Below are positions 1 through 9,158 of a stretch of 64,000 nt of DNA, piece after piece. Position numbers and translations under genes: made by a program. The notes beneath the pieces were generated by a model. It was not told the DNA's origin and made no database searches. It worked only from the letters and a program-made list of their open reading frames with translations. The stretch covers positions 434,001-498,000 of the forward strand of contig NZ_QGGZ01000002.1 of assembly GCF_003148825.1 (NCBI RefSeq), written 5' to 3'. The DNA is from Streptomyces sp. CG 926. GTDB taxonomy: Bacteria > Actinomycetota > Actinomycetes > Streptomycetales > Streptomycetaceae. Position 1 is the stretch's first letter. Each line of letters begins with the position of its first letter.

Positions 1-73
1 ATTCGTCTGATCATCGGATTACTTAGCGCGGCATGGGGGTATACCTGGCCGCCGTTCTGCCGGGAGGAGCCAC

Positions 74-3000
74 GTGTCCGACTCCTGGCAGGGCCCCGGG
101 GCCTGGGGCCCACAGGGCGTGCCGACCGGATCCGGGTGGCCATACCCGGCGGGGCAGGACCGGCAGCCGTACCAGGCGGGGCAGGGTGGGCAGCCGTACC
201 CGACGGGGCAGGGTGGGCAGCCGTACCCGGCGCGGCAGGACGGGCAGCCGTACCCGGCGGAGCACGGCCAGCAGCCGTACCCGAGGGAACAGGCGCCGCC
301 GCAGTCGTACCAGGCGGGGCAGGGCGGGCAGCCGTACCCGGCGGGGCAGGACGGGCAGCCGTACCCGGCGGAACAGGCACCGCCGCAGCCGTACCCGACG
401 GGACCAGGCGGGCAGCCGCATCCGGCGCAGCAGGGCCAGCAGCCGTACGCGGCGCAGCAAGACCGGCAGCCGTACCCGACGGAACAGACGCCGCAGCAGC
501 CGTACCCGACGGGGCAGGGCCGGCAGCCGTACCCGGCGCAACCGCCTTACCAGGGCTACCCGCAGGAGCAGCACGGCTACGCCCCCCCGCCCCAGCAGGG
601 GGCGTACGCACACCCGCCCCAGCGGGCCCACCAGGCCGAGCCGCAGGCAGAGTTGGCCGAGGGCCGGCAGGCCGAGAGCGTTGCGGCGGCCGATGCCGTT
701 GCCCGGGCGGAGCATGCCGAAGCACACGAATCGCCCGAGGCGCCGGAAGCCGAAACCGCCGAAGCCGGCACGTCCGGCGGCCGCCGTCAGGCGCGCCGCC
801 GAGCCCGCGGCAAGACCGACACCCGGGGCACGGCCGGGAACGGCGCCCGAGGCACGGCCGGCGACAGCTCCCGGGACGCGGCCGGAGACAGCTCCCGAGG
901 CACCGCCGGGGTCGGCTCCCGGGACGCCGCCGTGGAGGCGGCCGAGGGCGCTGCCCGAGACACGGCCGGAGACGGATCCCGAGGCACGGCCGGGGACAGC
1001 TCCCGGGACACGGCCGGGAACGGCACCCGAGGCACGGCCGGAGACAGCTCCCGGGGCACGGCCGAGAAAGGGTCCCGGGGCACGGCCCGGGGCACGGCCG
1101 GGGACGGCACCCGGGGCACCGCCCCGGCGGCGGCCCGGGGCGCGGCCTCGGACGGTGCTCGGCCGCGGCGTCGGCGGCGTCGGGCCCGCCTCGTCAAGGT
1201 CGTCGCCTTCTGCGTGGTCACCGCCGTCGGCAGCCTGCTCGTCCTGCGGGGCAACGAACTCCTCGACCGCCTCGGCTCCTCCACCGCCCCCGACAAGGCG
1301 GCCGGCACCCCCACCCCCGCTCCCGAGCCGCCCGACCCCGGCCGGGTGCTCCAGGTCGTCGCGCACCCCGACGACGACCTGTACTTCATGAACCCCGACC
1401 TGCGGTACTCCATATCCGCCGGCAGCCCCGTCACCTCCGTCTACCTGACCTCCGGCGAAGCCGACGGCATCAACGCCGGCGCCGCCAAGGCGGCCACCAC
1501 CAAGGCCGACAAGCCCGCCTACGCCGAGGCCCGCCAGAACGGCATACGCGCCGCCTACGCCAAGATGGCCACCGGCGACCGAGGCAGCCCCTGGACCCGC
1601 ACCGTCGTCCCCACCAAGGGCGGCGGCCACGCCGAGGTCGACGTCCTCGTCGCCAAGCCCCAGGTCAACCTCGTCTGGTTGCAGCTCCGCGAGGCCGGCA
1701 CCGTCTACGACAACGCCCCGGACAGCCTGCACGGCCTGTGGGACGGCAAGGTCGCCCGCCTGGACTCCATGCTCGCGTCCGGCACCCCGGTCCCGCAGAA
1801 GTTCTCGTACTCCAAGGACCAGGTCGTCCAGACCCTCGTCGGCATCCTGGAGCAGTACCGGCCGACCACCGTCCGCTCCCAGGACCCGACCCCCGGCCGG
1901 TATCCCGACACCAAGCGGTACACCGATCACCAGGACCACTTCTACGGCGCCCGGTTCGTACAGCTCGCCACCGCCGCGTACGCCAAGGACGTCACGGACC
2001 GCCCGCACTTCGCGGTGCAGAACTACGTCGGCTACATCAACGGCTCGCTCCCCAGCGCCCTGGACCCGGACGAGGCCAAGGAGAAGCTGGACATCCTGGG
2101 CACCTATGCCTGGCTCGACCGGCAGAACCACTGCAACAGCCCCGCCGGCTGCGGCGACCTCAAGATCTCCGACCAGCCGGGCGGCAACCGCTGGTCGGAC
2201 TCCATCAACTACGCCCGCGGCACCAGCACCGACTGGCTGACCTCCGACACCGCGCAGGGGCTGTGGGCCTTCAAGACGCTCGACGGCCAGGTGGCCGTCT
2301 GGCACCGGCCCGGTCCCACCGGCCGCTGGAAGGGCCCGAACCTGCTCCCCGGCACCGGCATGGACCCGGGCGTGAGCACCGTGACCCTGGCGGACGGCCG
2401 GACAGCCGTCTTCGGTACCCGTACCTCCTTCGGTTCGAAGCCCACCGACTACAAGCGCGAGGTCGTCTACGTCGTGCAGAAGCAGCCGGGGGCCGAGGAG
2501 TTCACGGAGTGGCAGTCGCTCGGCACCCCCGAGACCGCGGACGAGACCTGGACCTCCGACATCAGCGCCCCGGCCGTATCGGTCGACGGCACCGGGCAGT
2601 TGGCGGCGTACGTCCGCGACGGCGCGTACAGCCTGCGCGGCCGGGTGCAGCGGGCGGACGGCAGCTGGGGGCCGTGGGAGAAGTACGGCGGCACCGACCT
2701 GCACGGCTCCCCGGCCACCGCGACCGACGGCGCCGGGCGGCGCATGGTGTTCTCCGCGACCTCCAAGTCGGTGGTGGGCTGGGTGCAGCCGCAGCCGGGT
2801 GCCCCGCTGGGGCAGGTCACGGCCACCGGGCTGCCGGACACCACGCTCCCGCTGACCGCGGACGGCCGCGAGGGCGGCGTACGGCTGTGGTTCCGCAAGC
2901 CCGGCTCGGGCAATGTCCGTACCGCCCTGATCACGGGTGAGGGCGGGCTGAAGGTGAGCCAGATGACCGACCTCGGCGGCCTCCAGGGCTTCGGCTCGGT

Positions 3001-3418
3001 GACGGCGAGCGGGCACCTGCTGGCGGGCCGCACGGCGGGCGGGCAACTGGGCTCGGAGGCCGGGTCGGGGCGGCCGTGGGAACGCTCCCCGCTGCTGTTC
3101 GTCGGCGCGCCGTCCTCCACGACGACCGGCAAGGCCCTGGTCAGCCTGGCGGTGGTGGGGCTCGACGCACGGCTGTACGTGACCTCCTCGGCCGACGTGC
3201 CGAACGCGCACCTGGCGCCGTGGCAGCCGGTGGGCCCGCGCAACGCGCCCCCGTCGCTCCCGTCGCCCGTCCCGCCCGTCCCGCCCTCGTCACCCGCATC
3301 CCCCGCGCACCCCGCATCCCCCGCATCCCCCACGCACCCTGCATCCCCCGCGCACCCCGCGTCGCCCCCCGCATCGCCTCAGGCCCCCGCATCGCCTCAG
3401 GCTCCCGCGGTCCGGTAG
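74..3418 (+). CDS. PIG-L family deacetylase with repetitive N-terminus and one TM segment
   Basis: A 1114-residue protein starting at GTG, with GGGAGGAG about 5 bases upstream. Residues 1-180 are tandem Pro/Gln/Tyr-rich units (QPYPAGQ type). Residues 250-355 are Gly/Thr/Ala/Arg-rich repeats (RGTAGD type). One membrane segment lies near 373-393. A PIG-L/LmbE domain starts near 425 with the zinc motif AHPDDD and has a second metal motif TDHQDHFYGARF near 616. Residues 690-1050 repeat W/G-rich blocks (GPWEKYGG, SLGTPE) and look like a beta-propeller. The last 50 residues are Pro/Ala/Ser. PIG-L enzymes deacetylate N-acetylglucosamine-type substrates (MshB, LmbE relatives). Topology suggests a disordered cytoplasmic head and an extracellular catalytic part. 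The substrate cannot be told from sequence. The next gene is a paralogue without the head. Confidence 0.88.
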   Translation: MSDSWQGPGAWGPQGVPTGSGWPYPAGQDRQPYQAGQGGQPYPTGQGGQPYPARQDGQPYPAEHGQQPYPREQAPPQSYQAGQGGQPYPAGQDGQPYPAEQAPPQPYPTGPGGQPHPAQQGQQPYAAQQDRQPYPTEQTPQQPYPTGQGRQPYPAQPPYQGYPQEQHGYAPPPQQGAYAHPPQRAHQAEPQAELAEGRQAESVAAADAVARAEHAEAHESPEAPEAETAEAGTSGGRRQARRRARGKTDTRGTAGNGARGTAGDSSRDAAGDSSRGTAGVGSRDAAVEAAEGAARDTAGDGSRGTAGDSSRDTAGNGTRGTAGDSSRGTAEKGSRGTARGTAGDGTRGTAPAAARGAASDGARPRRRRRRARLVKVVAFCVVTAVGSLLVLRGNELLDRLGSSTAPDKAAGTPTPAPEPPDPGRVLQVVAHPDDDLYFMNPDLRYSISAGSPVTSVYLTSGEADGINAGAAKAATTKADKPAYAEARQNGIRAAYAKMATGDRGSPWTRTVVPTKGGGHAEVDVLVAKPQVNLVWLQLREAGTVYDNAPDSLHGLWDGKVARLDSMLASGTPVPQKFSYSKDQVVQTLVGILEQYRPTTVRSQDPTPGRYPDTKRYTDHQDHFYGARFVQLATAAYAKDVTDRPHFAVQNYVGYINGSLPSALDPDEAKEKLDILGTYAWLDRQNHCNSPAGCGDLKISDQPGGNRWSDSINYARGTSTDWLTSDTAQGLWAFKTLDGQVAVWHRPGPTGRWKGPNLLPGTGMDPGVSTVTLADGRTAVFGTRTSFGSKPTDYKREVVYVVQKQPGAEEFTEWQSLGTPETADETWTSDISAPAVSVDGTGQLAAYVRDGAYSLRGRVQRADGSWGPWEKYGGTDLHGSPATATDGAGRRMVFSATSKSVVGWVQPQPGAPLGQVTATGLPDTTLPLTADGREGGVRLWFRKPGSGNVRTALITGEGGLKVSQMTDLGGLQGFGSVTASGHLLAGRTAGGQLGSEAGSGRPWERSPLLFVGAPSSTTTGKALVSLAVVGLDARLYVTSSADVPNAHLAPWQPVGPRNAPPSLPSPVPPVPPSSPASPAHPASPASPTHPASPAHPASPPASPQAPASPQAPAVR
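161..545 (+). repeat. In-frame tandem repeats coding for the QPYPAGQ-type head
   Basis: Imperfect units of about 24-30 bases recur, each containing cagccgtacc followed by a cggcggggcagg-like stretch. They code the Pro/Gln-rich cytoplasmic head of the first PIG-L protein. Such arrays change copy number easily by slippage or unequal crossing over. Confidence 0.8.
819..1140 (+). repeat. 24-base tandem repeats coding for RGTAGD-type units
   Basis: Roughly a dozen imperfect 24-base units (ggcacggccggagacagctc type) code the charged Gly/Thr/Ala linker before the membrane segment of the PIG-L protein. Units lost or gained in multiples of 24 stay in frame. Confidence 0.75.
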
Positions 3419-3462
3419 GCGGACGGGCGCCGTCCGTATCCCGTACCGGAATAGCCCCTGCC

Positions 3463-3494
3463 ATCTGCGGATTCGGTGAACCAAGTCCGCAGAT
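3463..3494. promoter_or_regulatory. Inverted repeat between the two PIG-L genes
   Basis: Arms atctgcgga and tccgcagat (9 bp, exact) flank 14 bases in the 155-base gap between the paralogues. A second pair, ctctgac/gtcagag, follows at 3504-3547. No U-run is seen, so it could be a weak terminator, an operator or a 5' leader structure for the second gene. Which of these applies is not decidable here. Confidence 0.4.
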
Positions 3495-3573
3495 TTCCCC
3501 TCTCTCTGACTGTTCGACGCATTCACGCGTGCTTTCCATCGTCAGAGCGAGACCGAACCCGAGGCGTGACCCG

Positions 3574-5637
3574 ATGCCTGTGACCCGTCGCCGCTTCGCG
3601 GCCCTGCTCACCGTGCTGACAGCCGGCGCCACCGGTGTGCTCTCCGTGGCCGGCCAACAGACCACGGCCGAAGCCACCCAGGAGAAGAACCCGGCCGCGG
3701 TCCGGCCCGCGAGCGTCACCTCCGGTTCGGTCCTCCAGATCGTCGCCCACCCCGACGACGACCTGTTCTTCATGAACCCGGACCTCAGCCGGTCACTGCT
3801 CTCCGGCACCCAGGTCACCACCACCTACCTCACCTCCGGTGAGTCCGACGGCCGCAACGAGGCCCACGGCGGCGCCGCCACCGACCCCGAACAGCCCGCC
3901 GACCGCGCCCACTACGCGGAGGCCCGGCAGAACGGCATCCGCTCCGCGTACGCCCAGATGGCCACCGGGGACCGCACCAGCGCTTGGAAGCGTACGGTCA
4001 TACCCACCGAAGGGGGCGGGCACGCCGAACTCGACGTCCTCATAGCGAAGCCGCAGGTCAACCTGGTGTGGCTGATGCTGCGAGAGGCCCGCACCACCGG
4101 TGAGGACACCCCCGAGAGCCTGCGCGGCCTGTGGAACGGCCGGACGGCGGCTCTGGAGGCCCAGCTCACCTCCGGCACCCCGGTCAAGCAGCCGTTCACG
4201 TACACCAAGGACCAGCTGGTCCGGACGATATCCGGGGTCCTGGACCGCTACCGGCCGACGACGATACGTATGCAGGACCCGACGCCGAACCGCTACGGCG
4301 AGAACGGGACCGGCCGGTTCACCGACCACCAGGACCACATGTACGGCGCCCGCTTCGTGCAGGCCGCCACCGCCGCCTACGCCGACCAGGTCAGCAGGCG
4401 CCCGCACTTCACGGTCCAGAGCTACCTCGGCTACCACAACAGCACTCTCCCGCACGCGCTGGACCCGCAGACCGCCGAGACCAAGACCGGCTTCCTGAGG
4501 ACCTACGCCTGGCAGGACCGCCAGGACTACTGCGGCAGCCCGTCGGGCTGCGGCGACCGGAAGGTCGCGGGCAATCCGACCGGCCGCAACTGGGCCCAGT
4601 CGCTGCGCTACACCCGCGCCGAGACCACCTCCTGGCTGACGGAGGGCACACCCGGCCGGCTGTGGGCCTTCGCCACGCTGGACGGTCGGACCGCGTACTG
4701 GACGCGCAACGCCGGCGGCGAGTGGGCGGGCCCGATGTTCCTCCCGGGCACGGGCATCGACCCGGGCGCCACCGCCGCCCGCCTCCCCGGCGGCCGCGTC
4801 GCCGTCCTCGCCACCCGCACCACCCTCGGCTCCACGCCCGCGGAGTACCGGCGCGAGGTCGTGTACGCCGTCCAGTCCGCGCCCGACGGCCCGTTCGGCC
4901 CGTGGCAGTCGCTCGGCACCCCGGAACGCACCGACGACGAGGGCACCTCGGCGATCAGCGCCCCGGCGGTGGCCGTGGACGCGCGGGGCGGCCTGACCGT
5001 CTACCTCCGCGACTCGCGCCGCACCCTGCGCGCGACCACCCAGCAGCCGGACGGCGGATTCTCCCCGTGGGAGCGGCTCGGCGGCGAGGACCTGCAGAGC
5101 GACCCGGTGACGGCGCTCGACGCGGCGGGGCGGCGGCACGTGTACGCGACCACCACCACCTCCGTCCTGGCCTGGACCCAGCGCACCCCGGACACCCCCT
5201 TGCTCGGCCCCGCGCCGACGGGCCTGCCCGCCACCACGGTCCCCCTCACGGCGGCACCGGAAGGTGCGGGCGTACGCCTCTTCTTCCGCCGCCCCGACTC
5301 GGGGGTCGTCCGCACCGCCCTGGTCACGGCCGGCCCCTCGGTCCGGCCCCAGGTGTCCAGCGTCACGGAGGCGGGCGGCCGGGCCGGTTACGGCGCGGTC
5401 GGCGCCGCGGGCCGCCTCATGGTGGGGCGCGCGGACAGCGGCACCGTCAGCACCACGGGCCTCGGCGGCCCCCCGGCGTGGGAGGAATCCCGCATGCTCT
5501 TCGCGGGCGCCCCGTCGGCCGTACTGGAACCGTCCGGCACCATCACGACGGCGGTCCTGGGCCTGGACGCCGAACTCCACACGACGTCGACCCCCATCAC
5601 CCCCAACCGCCCCGCCTGGCACCGGGCGGTCCACTGA
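3574..5637 (+). CDS. Secreted PIG-L family deacetylase
   Basis: A 687-residue paralogue of the preceding gene. The start was set at ATG 3574, which gives an N-terminus MPVTRRRFAALL with an RRRF twin-arginine-like signal and an Ala-rich cleavage region near residue 30. The open frame extends further upstream but through non-coding sequence and the end of the neighbour. The zinc motif AHPDDD lies at about 57 and TDHQDHMYGARF near 248. The C-terminal half carries the same W/G-rich, propeller-like blocks as the neighbour. It is probably an exported, soluble version of the same activity. Tandem duplication is the simplest origin. The substrate is unknown. Confidence 0.87.
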   Translation: MPVTRRRFAALLTVLTAGATGVLSVAGQQTTAEATQEKNPAAVRPASVTSGSVLQIVAHPDDDLFFMNPDLSRSLLSGTQVTTTYLTSGESDGRNEAHGGAATDPEQPADRAHYAEARQNGIRSAYAQMATGDRTSAWKRTVIPTEGGGHAELDVLIAKPQVNLVWLMLREARTTGEDTPESLRGLWNGRTAALEAQLTSGTPVKQPFTYTKDQLVRTISGVLDRYRPTTIRMQDPTPNRYGENGTGRFTDHQDHMYGARFVQAATAAYADQVSRRPHFTVQSYLGYHNSTLPHALDPQTAETKTGFLRTYAWQDRQDYCGSPSGCGDRKVAGNPTGRNWAQSLRYTRAETTSWLTEGTPGRLWAFATLDGRTAYWTRNAGGEWAGPMFLPGTGIDPGATAARLPGGRVAVLATRTTLGSTPAEYRREVVYAVQSAPDGPFGPWQSLGTPERTDDEGTSAISAPAVAVDARGGLTVYLRDSRRTLRATTQQPDGGFSPWERLGGEDLQSDPVTALDAAGRRHVYATTTTSVLAWTQRTPDTPLLGPAPTGLPATTVPLTAAPEGAGVRLFFRRPDSGVVRTALVTAGPSVRPQVSSVTEAGGRAGYGAVGAAGRLMVGRADSGTVSTTGLGGPPAWEESRMLFAGAPSAVLEPSGTITTAVLGLDAELHTTSTPITPNRPAWHRAVH

Positions 5638-5655
5638 CGGCGGGCCCGATCGGAG

Positions 5656-6012
5656 TCAGCGAGTGGCCCAGGGGACGCGACAGACATGCCGCCCCGCCCC
5701 CTCCGGGCAAAGCCCCTCGATCACCGCGGCACGAACGGCCCGCCAGGTCCGCAAGGAGCAGTCCAGGTCGACCCGCAGCTCGACCGGCTCCCGCCCGCCT
5801 CTCCCCTCGCCGGGATGCTCGATGTCCCACTGATCCACGAGGTGCTCGTACATCTCGGCGGCCGGCATCCCGCTCCCGGGAAGGGTCCGCAGGACGCTCA
5901 TCTCCATGATCCGGGCGCTTCGCGAGCCCACGGCGTCCGCGACGAGCCCCCGGACCCAGGCCAGCCCCGGCTCGTCCGCGTACAGGCCGAACCTCAACAC
6001 GCGCGTCCTCAT
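5656..6012 (-). CDS. Unrecognised 118-residue protein coupled to MerR gene
   Basis: The start ATG overlaps the stop of the upstream MerR gene as ATGA, which signals translational coupling. The protein begins MRTRVLRFGLYADEP and shows no signal peptide or membrane segment. It has a mixed alpha/beta look, with conserved-looking WDIEHPGEG and ELRVDLDCSLRTWRAV. No family is recognised. The ORF could be read from further upstream, but the overlap makes 6012 the natural start. It probably works with or is controlled by the MerR regulator; this is inferred from the overlap only. Confidence 0.65.
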   Translation of the reverse strand: MRTRVLRFGLYADEPGLAWVRGLVADAVGSRSARIMEMSVLRTLPGSGMPAAEMYEHLVDQWDIEHPGEGRGGREPVELRVDLDCSLRTWRAVRAAVIEGLCPEGAGRHVCRVPWATR

Positions 6013-6950
6013 CGCATCGCACCCGGGGCGAGGACGGTGGTGAACCAGGGGTGTACGGGGGCGAGCGCCGGCGCGGCGGGCCACCCGTTGACGGCGGCGA
6101 GCAGCAGCCAGTACCGCTCGGCGAGCGGGTCGGCGGTCGCCTGCAGGCGGGCGAGGAGCCAGCGCCGCACACCGCCTTCGTCGGCACGCTCGAACGCGTG
6201 GGCGTAGAGGCTGCCGAGCGAGCCGGCGAGCGAGGCACCCCCGGCCGGAGCCGGTACGAGCCCGACGGACACGGCCTCGTCGATCCGCTCCCGCATCGCC
6301 CGGTCGAGCGCCTCCTGCAGAGCGCCGACGTCCTGCTGGTCGGGCTCGACCGCCTGGACCTCGGCGGTACGGCGGATCACGGCGCGGAAGTCCTCGTCCT
6401 GGCAGAGCCCGGCGAGTTCCACCCAGGCCTCGACCTGCTCGGGCGTCGGATCGTCGGGCAACTCGGGCACGACGGACCGCAGCAGATCCGCGAACTCCAC
6501 CTTCTCTCCGCCCATTTCGAAAACCGTATCCACGAAGTCGGATACCAGAAGGCGCTGTTCGTGCCGGGAGAGCGTGGCGAGTCGATGCATGAGGTCCATT
6601 TCCATGGTGGTGGGGCCGCGGCGTCCGGCGACCGCGCGAAGCACGGCCCGGCGCAGGCGGAGGGTCCGTATCTGGACGTCCAGGGCGTCGGCGTGCGCTG
6701 CCGCGACCTCCGGTACGGAGGCCTCCCGGTCCAGCACCTTGCGTACGGTCTCCAGGTCGAGCCCGAGATCGCGCAGGGTGCGGGCCAGGTCGAGGCGGGC
6801 GAGCGCGTCGGGCCCGTAGAGCCGGTAGCCCGCGGGGCTCCGCTCGGTGGGCGGGACGATGCCCTTGTCGGAGTAGAACCGGACGGTCTTCACGGTCAGA
6901 CCGGTCCGCCGGGCCAACTCCCCGATCGAATACAACACCTTGCCGTCCAT
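6009..6950 (-). CDS. MerR family transcriptional regulator
   Basis: A 313-residue protein with a classic MerR winged helix at the N-terminus: YSIGELARRTGLTVKTVRFY, then DKGIVPPTERSPAGYRLY, within residues 6-45. A dimerisation helix follows to about 110. The remaining 200 residues form a helical effector domain without an obvious cysteine metal site, so a metal sensor is unlikely. The start is at ATG 6950 behind a G-rich stretch. The gene ends in an ATGA overlap with the 118-residue gene. MerR proteins usually control their own promoter or a nearby gene, so the downstream partner is the likely target. Confidence 0.88.
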   Translation of the reverse strand: MDGKVLYSIGELARRTGLTVKTVRFYSDKGIVPPTERSPAGYRLYGPDALARLDLARTLRDLGLDLETVRKVLDREASVPEVAAAHADALDVQIRTLRLRRAVLRAVAGRRGPTTMEMDLMHRLATLSRHEQRLLVSDFVDTVFEMGGEKVEFADLLRSVVPELPDDPTPEQVEAWVELAGLCQDEDFRAVIRRTAEVQAVEPDQQDVGALQEALDRAMRERIDEAVSVGLVPAPAGGASLAGSLGSLYAHAFERADEGGVRRWLLARLQATADPLAERYWLLLAAVNGWPAAPALAPVHPWFTTVLAPGAMR

Positions 6951-6984
6951 GACCCCCAGCCTGCCGTCTCCCCCCACGGGAGAC

Positions 6985-7695
6985 TCAACCCAGAAGCCTG
7001 GCCGTCTTTTGAGGGTCGTCGGCCGCGACCGCTGCCACGATCCGCCGAACCTGTTCCGCGGCGGGCACATAGCGCGCCACCGGAACGTCCTGCACATAGA
7101 CGCTCCCGGGCACCGGTGCCGCCCCCCGAGGGGTGAAGTGCACCTCCACCCGTGCGGGCCGACGCCCGCGCTGCGGCAGGACGAGGTACACGCGCCACCC
7201 CCACCGCTCGAAGCAGTCGGACTCGGCGAGCGCCAGGGTCAGCAGCCGGGCGACGCCGTCCACGGGCTCCTCCCAGCTGTCGTCCGCCACGGCCCGCGCC
7301 AGCTCGGCGTCGTACCGGGCGGCGTCGAAGTGGAAGTCGCCGGGAACGGGGACCCGGACGTCCTCGGTGTTCTCCCAGCCCGTCCACTCCACCCGATCAG
7401 CCCGGCGTCGGATGGTGACGAAGATGCCCCCACAACAGTCGGTGACGCAGTCGTTGTTGCTCAGCTCGACCCTGCGCGGCTCGTCCGAGGCGGTCAACGG
7501 CCACTCCTCGGCCGGCCCGAACCACTCTCCCCGCGTACAGCTCGACACCCCATCGGGATGGATCTCCGCCAGCACGTCCCGCCCGTCGATCAACACCCGC
7601 AGCTCGCCCCACGGGCTCATGACGGCATCAGGATGCGGCGGGACGAACATGACACGAAAGTCACTGACGGACGAAAGAATCTCCACCCGGCCCAT
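6985..7695 (-). CDS. Unrecognised 236-residue cytoplasmic protein
   Basis: No signal peptide, membrane segment or catalytic motif is recognised. It is acidic, rich in Trp and Val, with a cysteine cluster CVTDCCGG near residue 82 and a helical C-terminus. The overall look (small soluble orphan next to another orphan) recalls polymorphic-toxin immunity proteins, but no toxin gene is nearby and this is only an impression. It lies 34 bases upstream of the MerR gene on the same strand and could share its transcript. Confidence 0.6.
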   Translation of the reverse strand: MGRVEILSSVSDFRVMFVPPHPDAVMSPWGELRVLIDGRDVLAEIHPDGVSSCTRGEWFGPAEEWPLTASDEPRRVELSNNDCVTDCCGGIFVTIRRRADRVEWTGWENTEDVRVPVPGDFHFDAARYDAELARAVADDSWEEPVDGVARLLTLALAESDCFERWGWRVYLVLPQRGRRPARVEVHFTPRGAAPVPGSVYVQDVPVARYVPAAEQVRRIVAAVAADDPQKTARLLG

Positions 7696-7781
7696 GCTCC
7701 CCCACCCCCGAAGGCACGAGAACCGAATACTTTCGGGAGGGCGGCCGAGGGTGGTCCGCCGGTGAGCCGTGTGCGTATCGG

Positions 7782-8528
7782 TCAGAAGGGGGCTTCGAGA
7801 TCGCCTCGGCCGTCGCTGTGCGGCCCCCGGTCCCAGAGCCCCTCCTGGACAGGCTCAGAATCGGGGACGTCGTGGCCCCATGCTTCGAGTGCCTTCCGGG
7901 CAACACGCCGGTTCGGGTCGTCGCCGCCGGCGTCCAGGAGGGCGCGCGCGTGCACGGCGAGGTCATCGCGGTGCTCGGCGAGCACGGGGTGCTCGGCGAG
8001 GACGAGCGCGGCGACAACGGCGGCTTCACGCACGTCCTCGTGGCTGTCTCGGAGGAAGGGCACGGCGGCCCGATAAAGCATCGGCCGCAGGTCCCTGAAG
8101 GCCGCCACGATGCTGCCGGGGGTGAGGAAGCCAGGGAAGTACTGCTCCGTGCGGCCCACGATCTCGTCGGAGGCGTCGTAGGCCGTGTAAGCCAACCAGT
8201 TCAACAGCGTCGCGCGGATGGGGACGTCGCGATAGGGCCGGAGGGTCATAGCCGCCGGGTGGGTGAGGATGCCCGCGACATACATGGCGACGGGGGCGGT
8301 GGCCTCGTAGAGGGTGTTCTGGTGGCCGACCAGTTCACCCAGCTCCGACAAAGCGGAGACCTGAACCTTGGCATCGGGCTCCAACAGCCTTGCCAGGACC
8401 CCGGGAAGGTCCTCACCGCTCCCGAAAGCCGTCTGGAGCGAACGCCAATCGGTCTCCGCCAGGACTACCTGGTAGGGCGGCAAGTCACGCTCGTGGGGCG
8501 CCCCGGCATGGGGAAGGCTGTGATTCAC
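7782..8528 (-). CDS. HEAT-repeat-like protein, possibly immunity type
   Basis: A 248-residue all-helical protein with GTG start and a weak ribosome site. The sequence alternates helices (LARLLEPDAKVQVSALSEL, YRAAVPFLRDSHEDVREAAV, DPNRRVARKALEAW) in a way typical of HEAT/PBS-lyase-like repeats. Many Streptomyces proteins of this size and style are annotated as HEAT-repeat immunity or hypothetical proteins. No partner toxin is visible. It sits at the edge of the decayed mobile patch, so recent acquisition is possible. Confidence 0.6.
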   Translation of the reverse strand: MNHSLPHAGAPHERDLPPYQVVLAETDWRSLQTAFGSGEDLPGVLARLLEPDAKVQVSALSELGELVGHQNTLYEATAPVAMYVAGILTHPAAMTLRPYRDVPIRATLLNWLAYTAYDASDEIVGRTEQYFPGFLTPGSIVAAFRDLRPMLYRAAVPFLRDSHEDVREAAVVAALVLAEHPVLAEHRDDLAVHARALLDAGGDDPNRRVARKALEAWGHDVPDSEPVQEGLWDRGPHSDGRGDLEAPF

Positions 8529-8663
8529 AGGCCGAACCTAGACCGCGTGGGCGCGCGTCGGCGCAGCGCGGGCGGAGCGGGCCGAGGGCAGGAGCGACGC
8601 CCGAAGCGGCGCCGACCCCCTCCGGCCCGCACAGGTCCCACGGGGTCCGCAACGCGTGTCGAC

Positions 8664-8685
8664 GCACCGGCGACCCCGGCTTCAC
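8664..8685 (+). pseudogene. Short duplicate of the recombinase HGDPGFT segment
   Basis: Bases 8664-8685 match 10115-10135 of the recombinase remnant apart from one extra base; 17 bases (8669-8685 and 10119-10135) are identical. It is too short to be functional. It may be a second recombinase scar, or a chance match. Confidence 0.3.
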
Positions 8686-8819
8686 TACAACGACATGCGC
8701 GGCTGGGTTGTCCTGACCACGAGTGAGATGGCCGCACTGCTGACGTGGCTCGACAGGTCAGCACGGAGACTCCCCTGGCCATCCGGGTCGCCAACAGCGC
8801 CGTCAGGCAGGCGCCTCTA

Positions 8820-9084
8820 CAAAGAGTTCTGCTTTGCGTTCGTAGCGCGGAGGCGGCGGCGGCAGCCGGCAAGCTAGGCCGTTCGATGGTCCAGCGGTAG
8901 CGGCCCAGTCACTGCGAGGATTCGATGGCCTTGCGGGCTATTCGGTGCGTGATGCCGCGTCCGCGTAACCAGTTCCGCAGGTGGGCATATGCATATCCAT
9001 TGTCCGCGCGACGTTTTCCTGGCTTGCACTGGCGGCGGGAACGGATGGGCGGTATCCCACGGACGAGAGGTTCGAGGTAGCCAC
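8820..9084 (-). pseudogene. IS5-type transposase C-terminal remnant
   Basis: On the minus strand, one frame reads LEPLVRGIPPIRS, then RADNGYAYAHLRNWL, RGRGITHRIARKAIESSQ. The next frame gives RYRWTIER, followed by an out-of-frame amber codon where TGG of the usual SWLAGCRR would be, and then RYERKAELF. These are the diagnostic C-terminal blocks of the IS5-family DDE transposases common in Streptomyces, broken by at least two frameshifts, a stop and loss of the N-terminal half. No terminal inverted repeats were recognised. It is a dead fragment marking past transposition. Confidence 0.8.
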
Positions 9085-9158
9085 GACCATGAGGAACCTC
9101 CTTCAACGTCGGGATGCGGATTGGTCCGCAACGGTGTACAACAGGAGTTGGGGGATGA

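Noticed and set aside
23..3211. Very long open frames on the opposite strand and other frames of the first PIG-L gene
   Set aside because: High GC leaves all frames open. Only the plus frame from 74 has the ribosome site, metal motifs and membrane segment; the others are low-complexity shadows.
8656..8877. 73-residue plus-strand frame over the IS remnant
   Set aside because: It is antisense to recognisable transposase blocks and has no ribosome site or motif.
8881..8945. tRNA-like look of gatggtccagcggtagcgg
   Set aside because: It cannot be folded into a cloverleaf, and the reverse strand codes the RYRWTIER transposase block.
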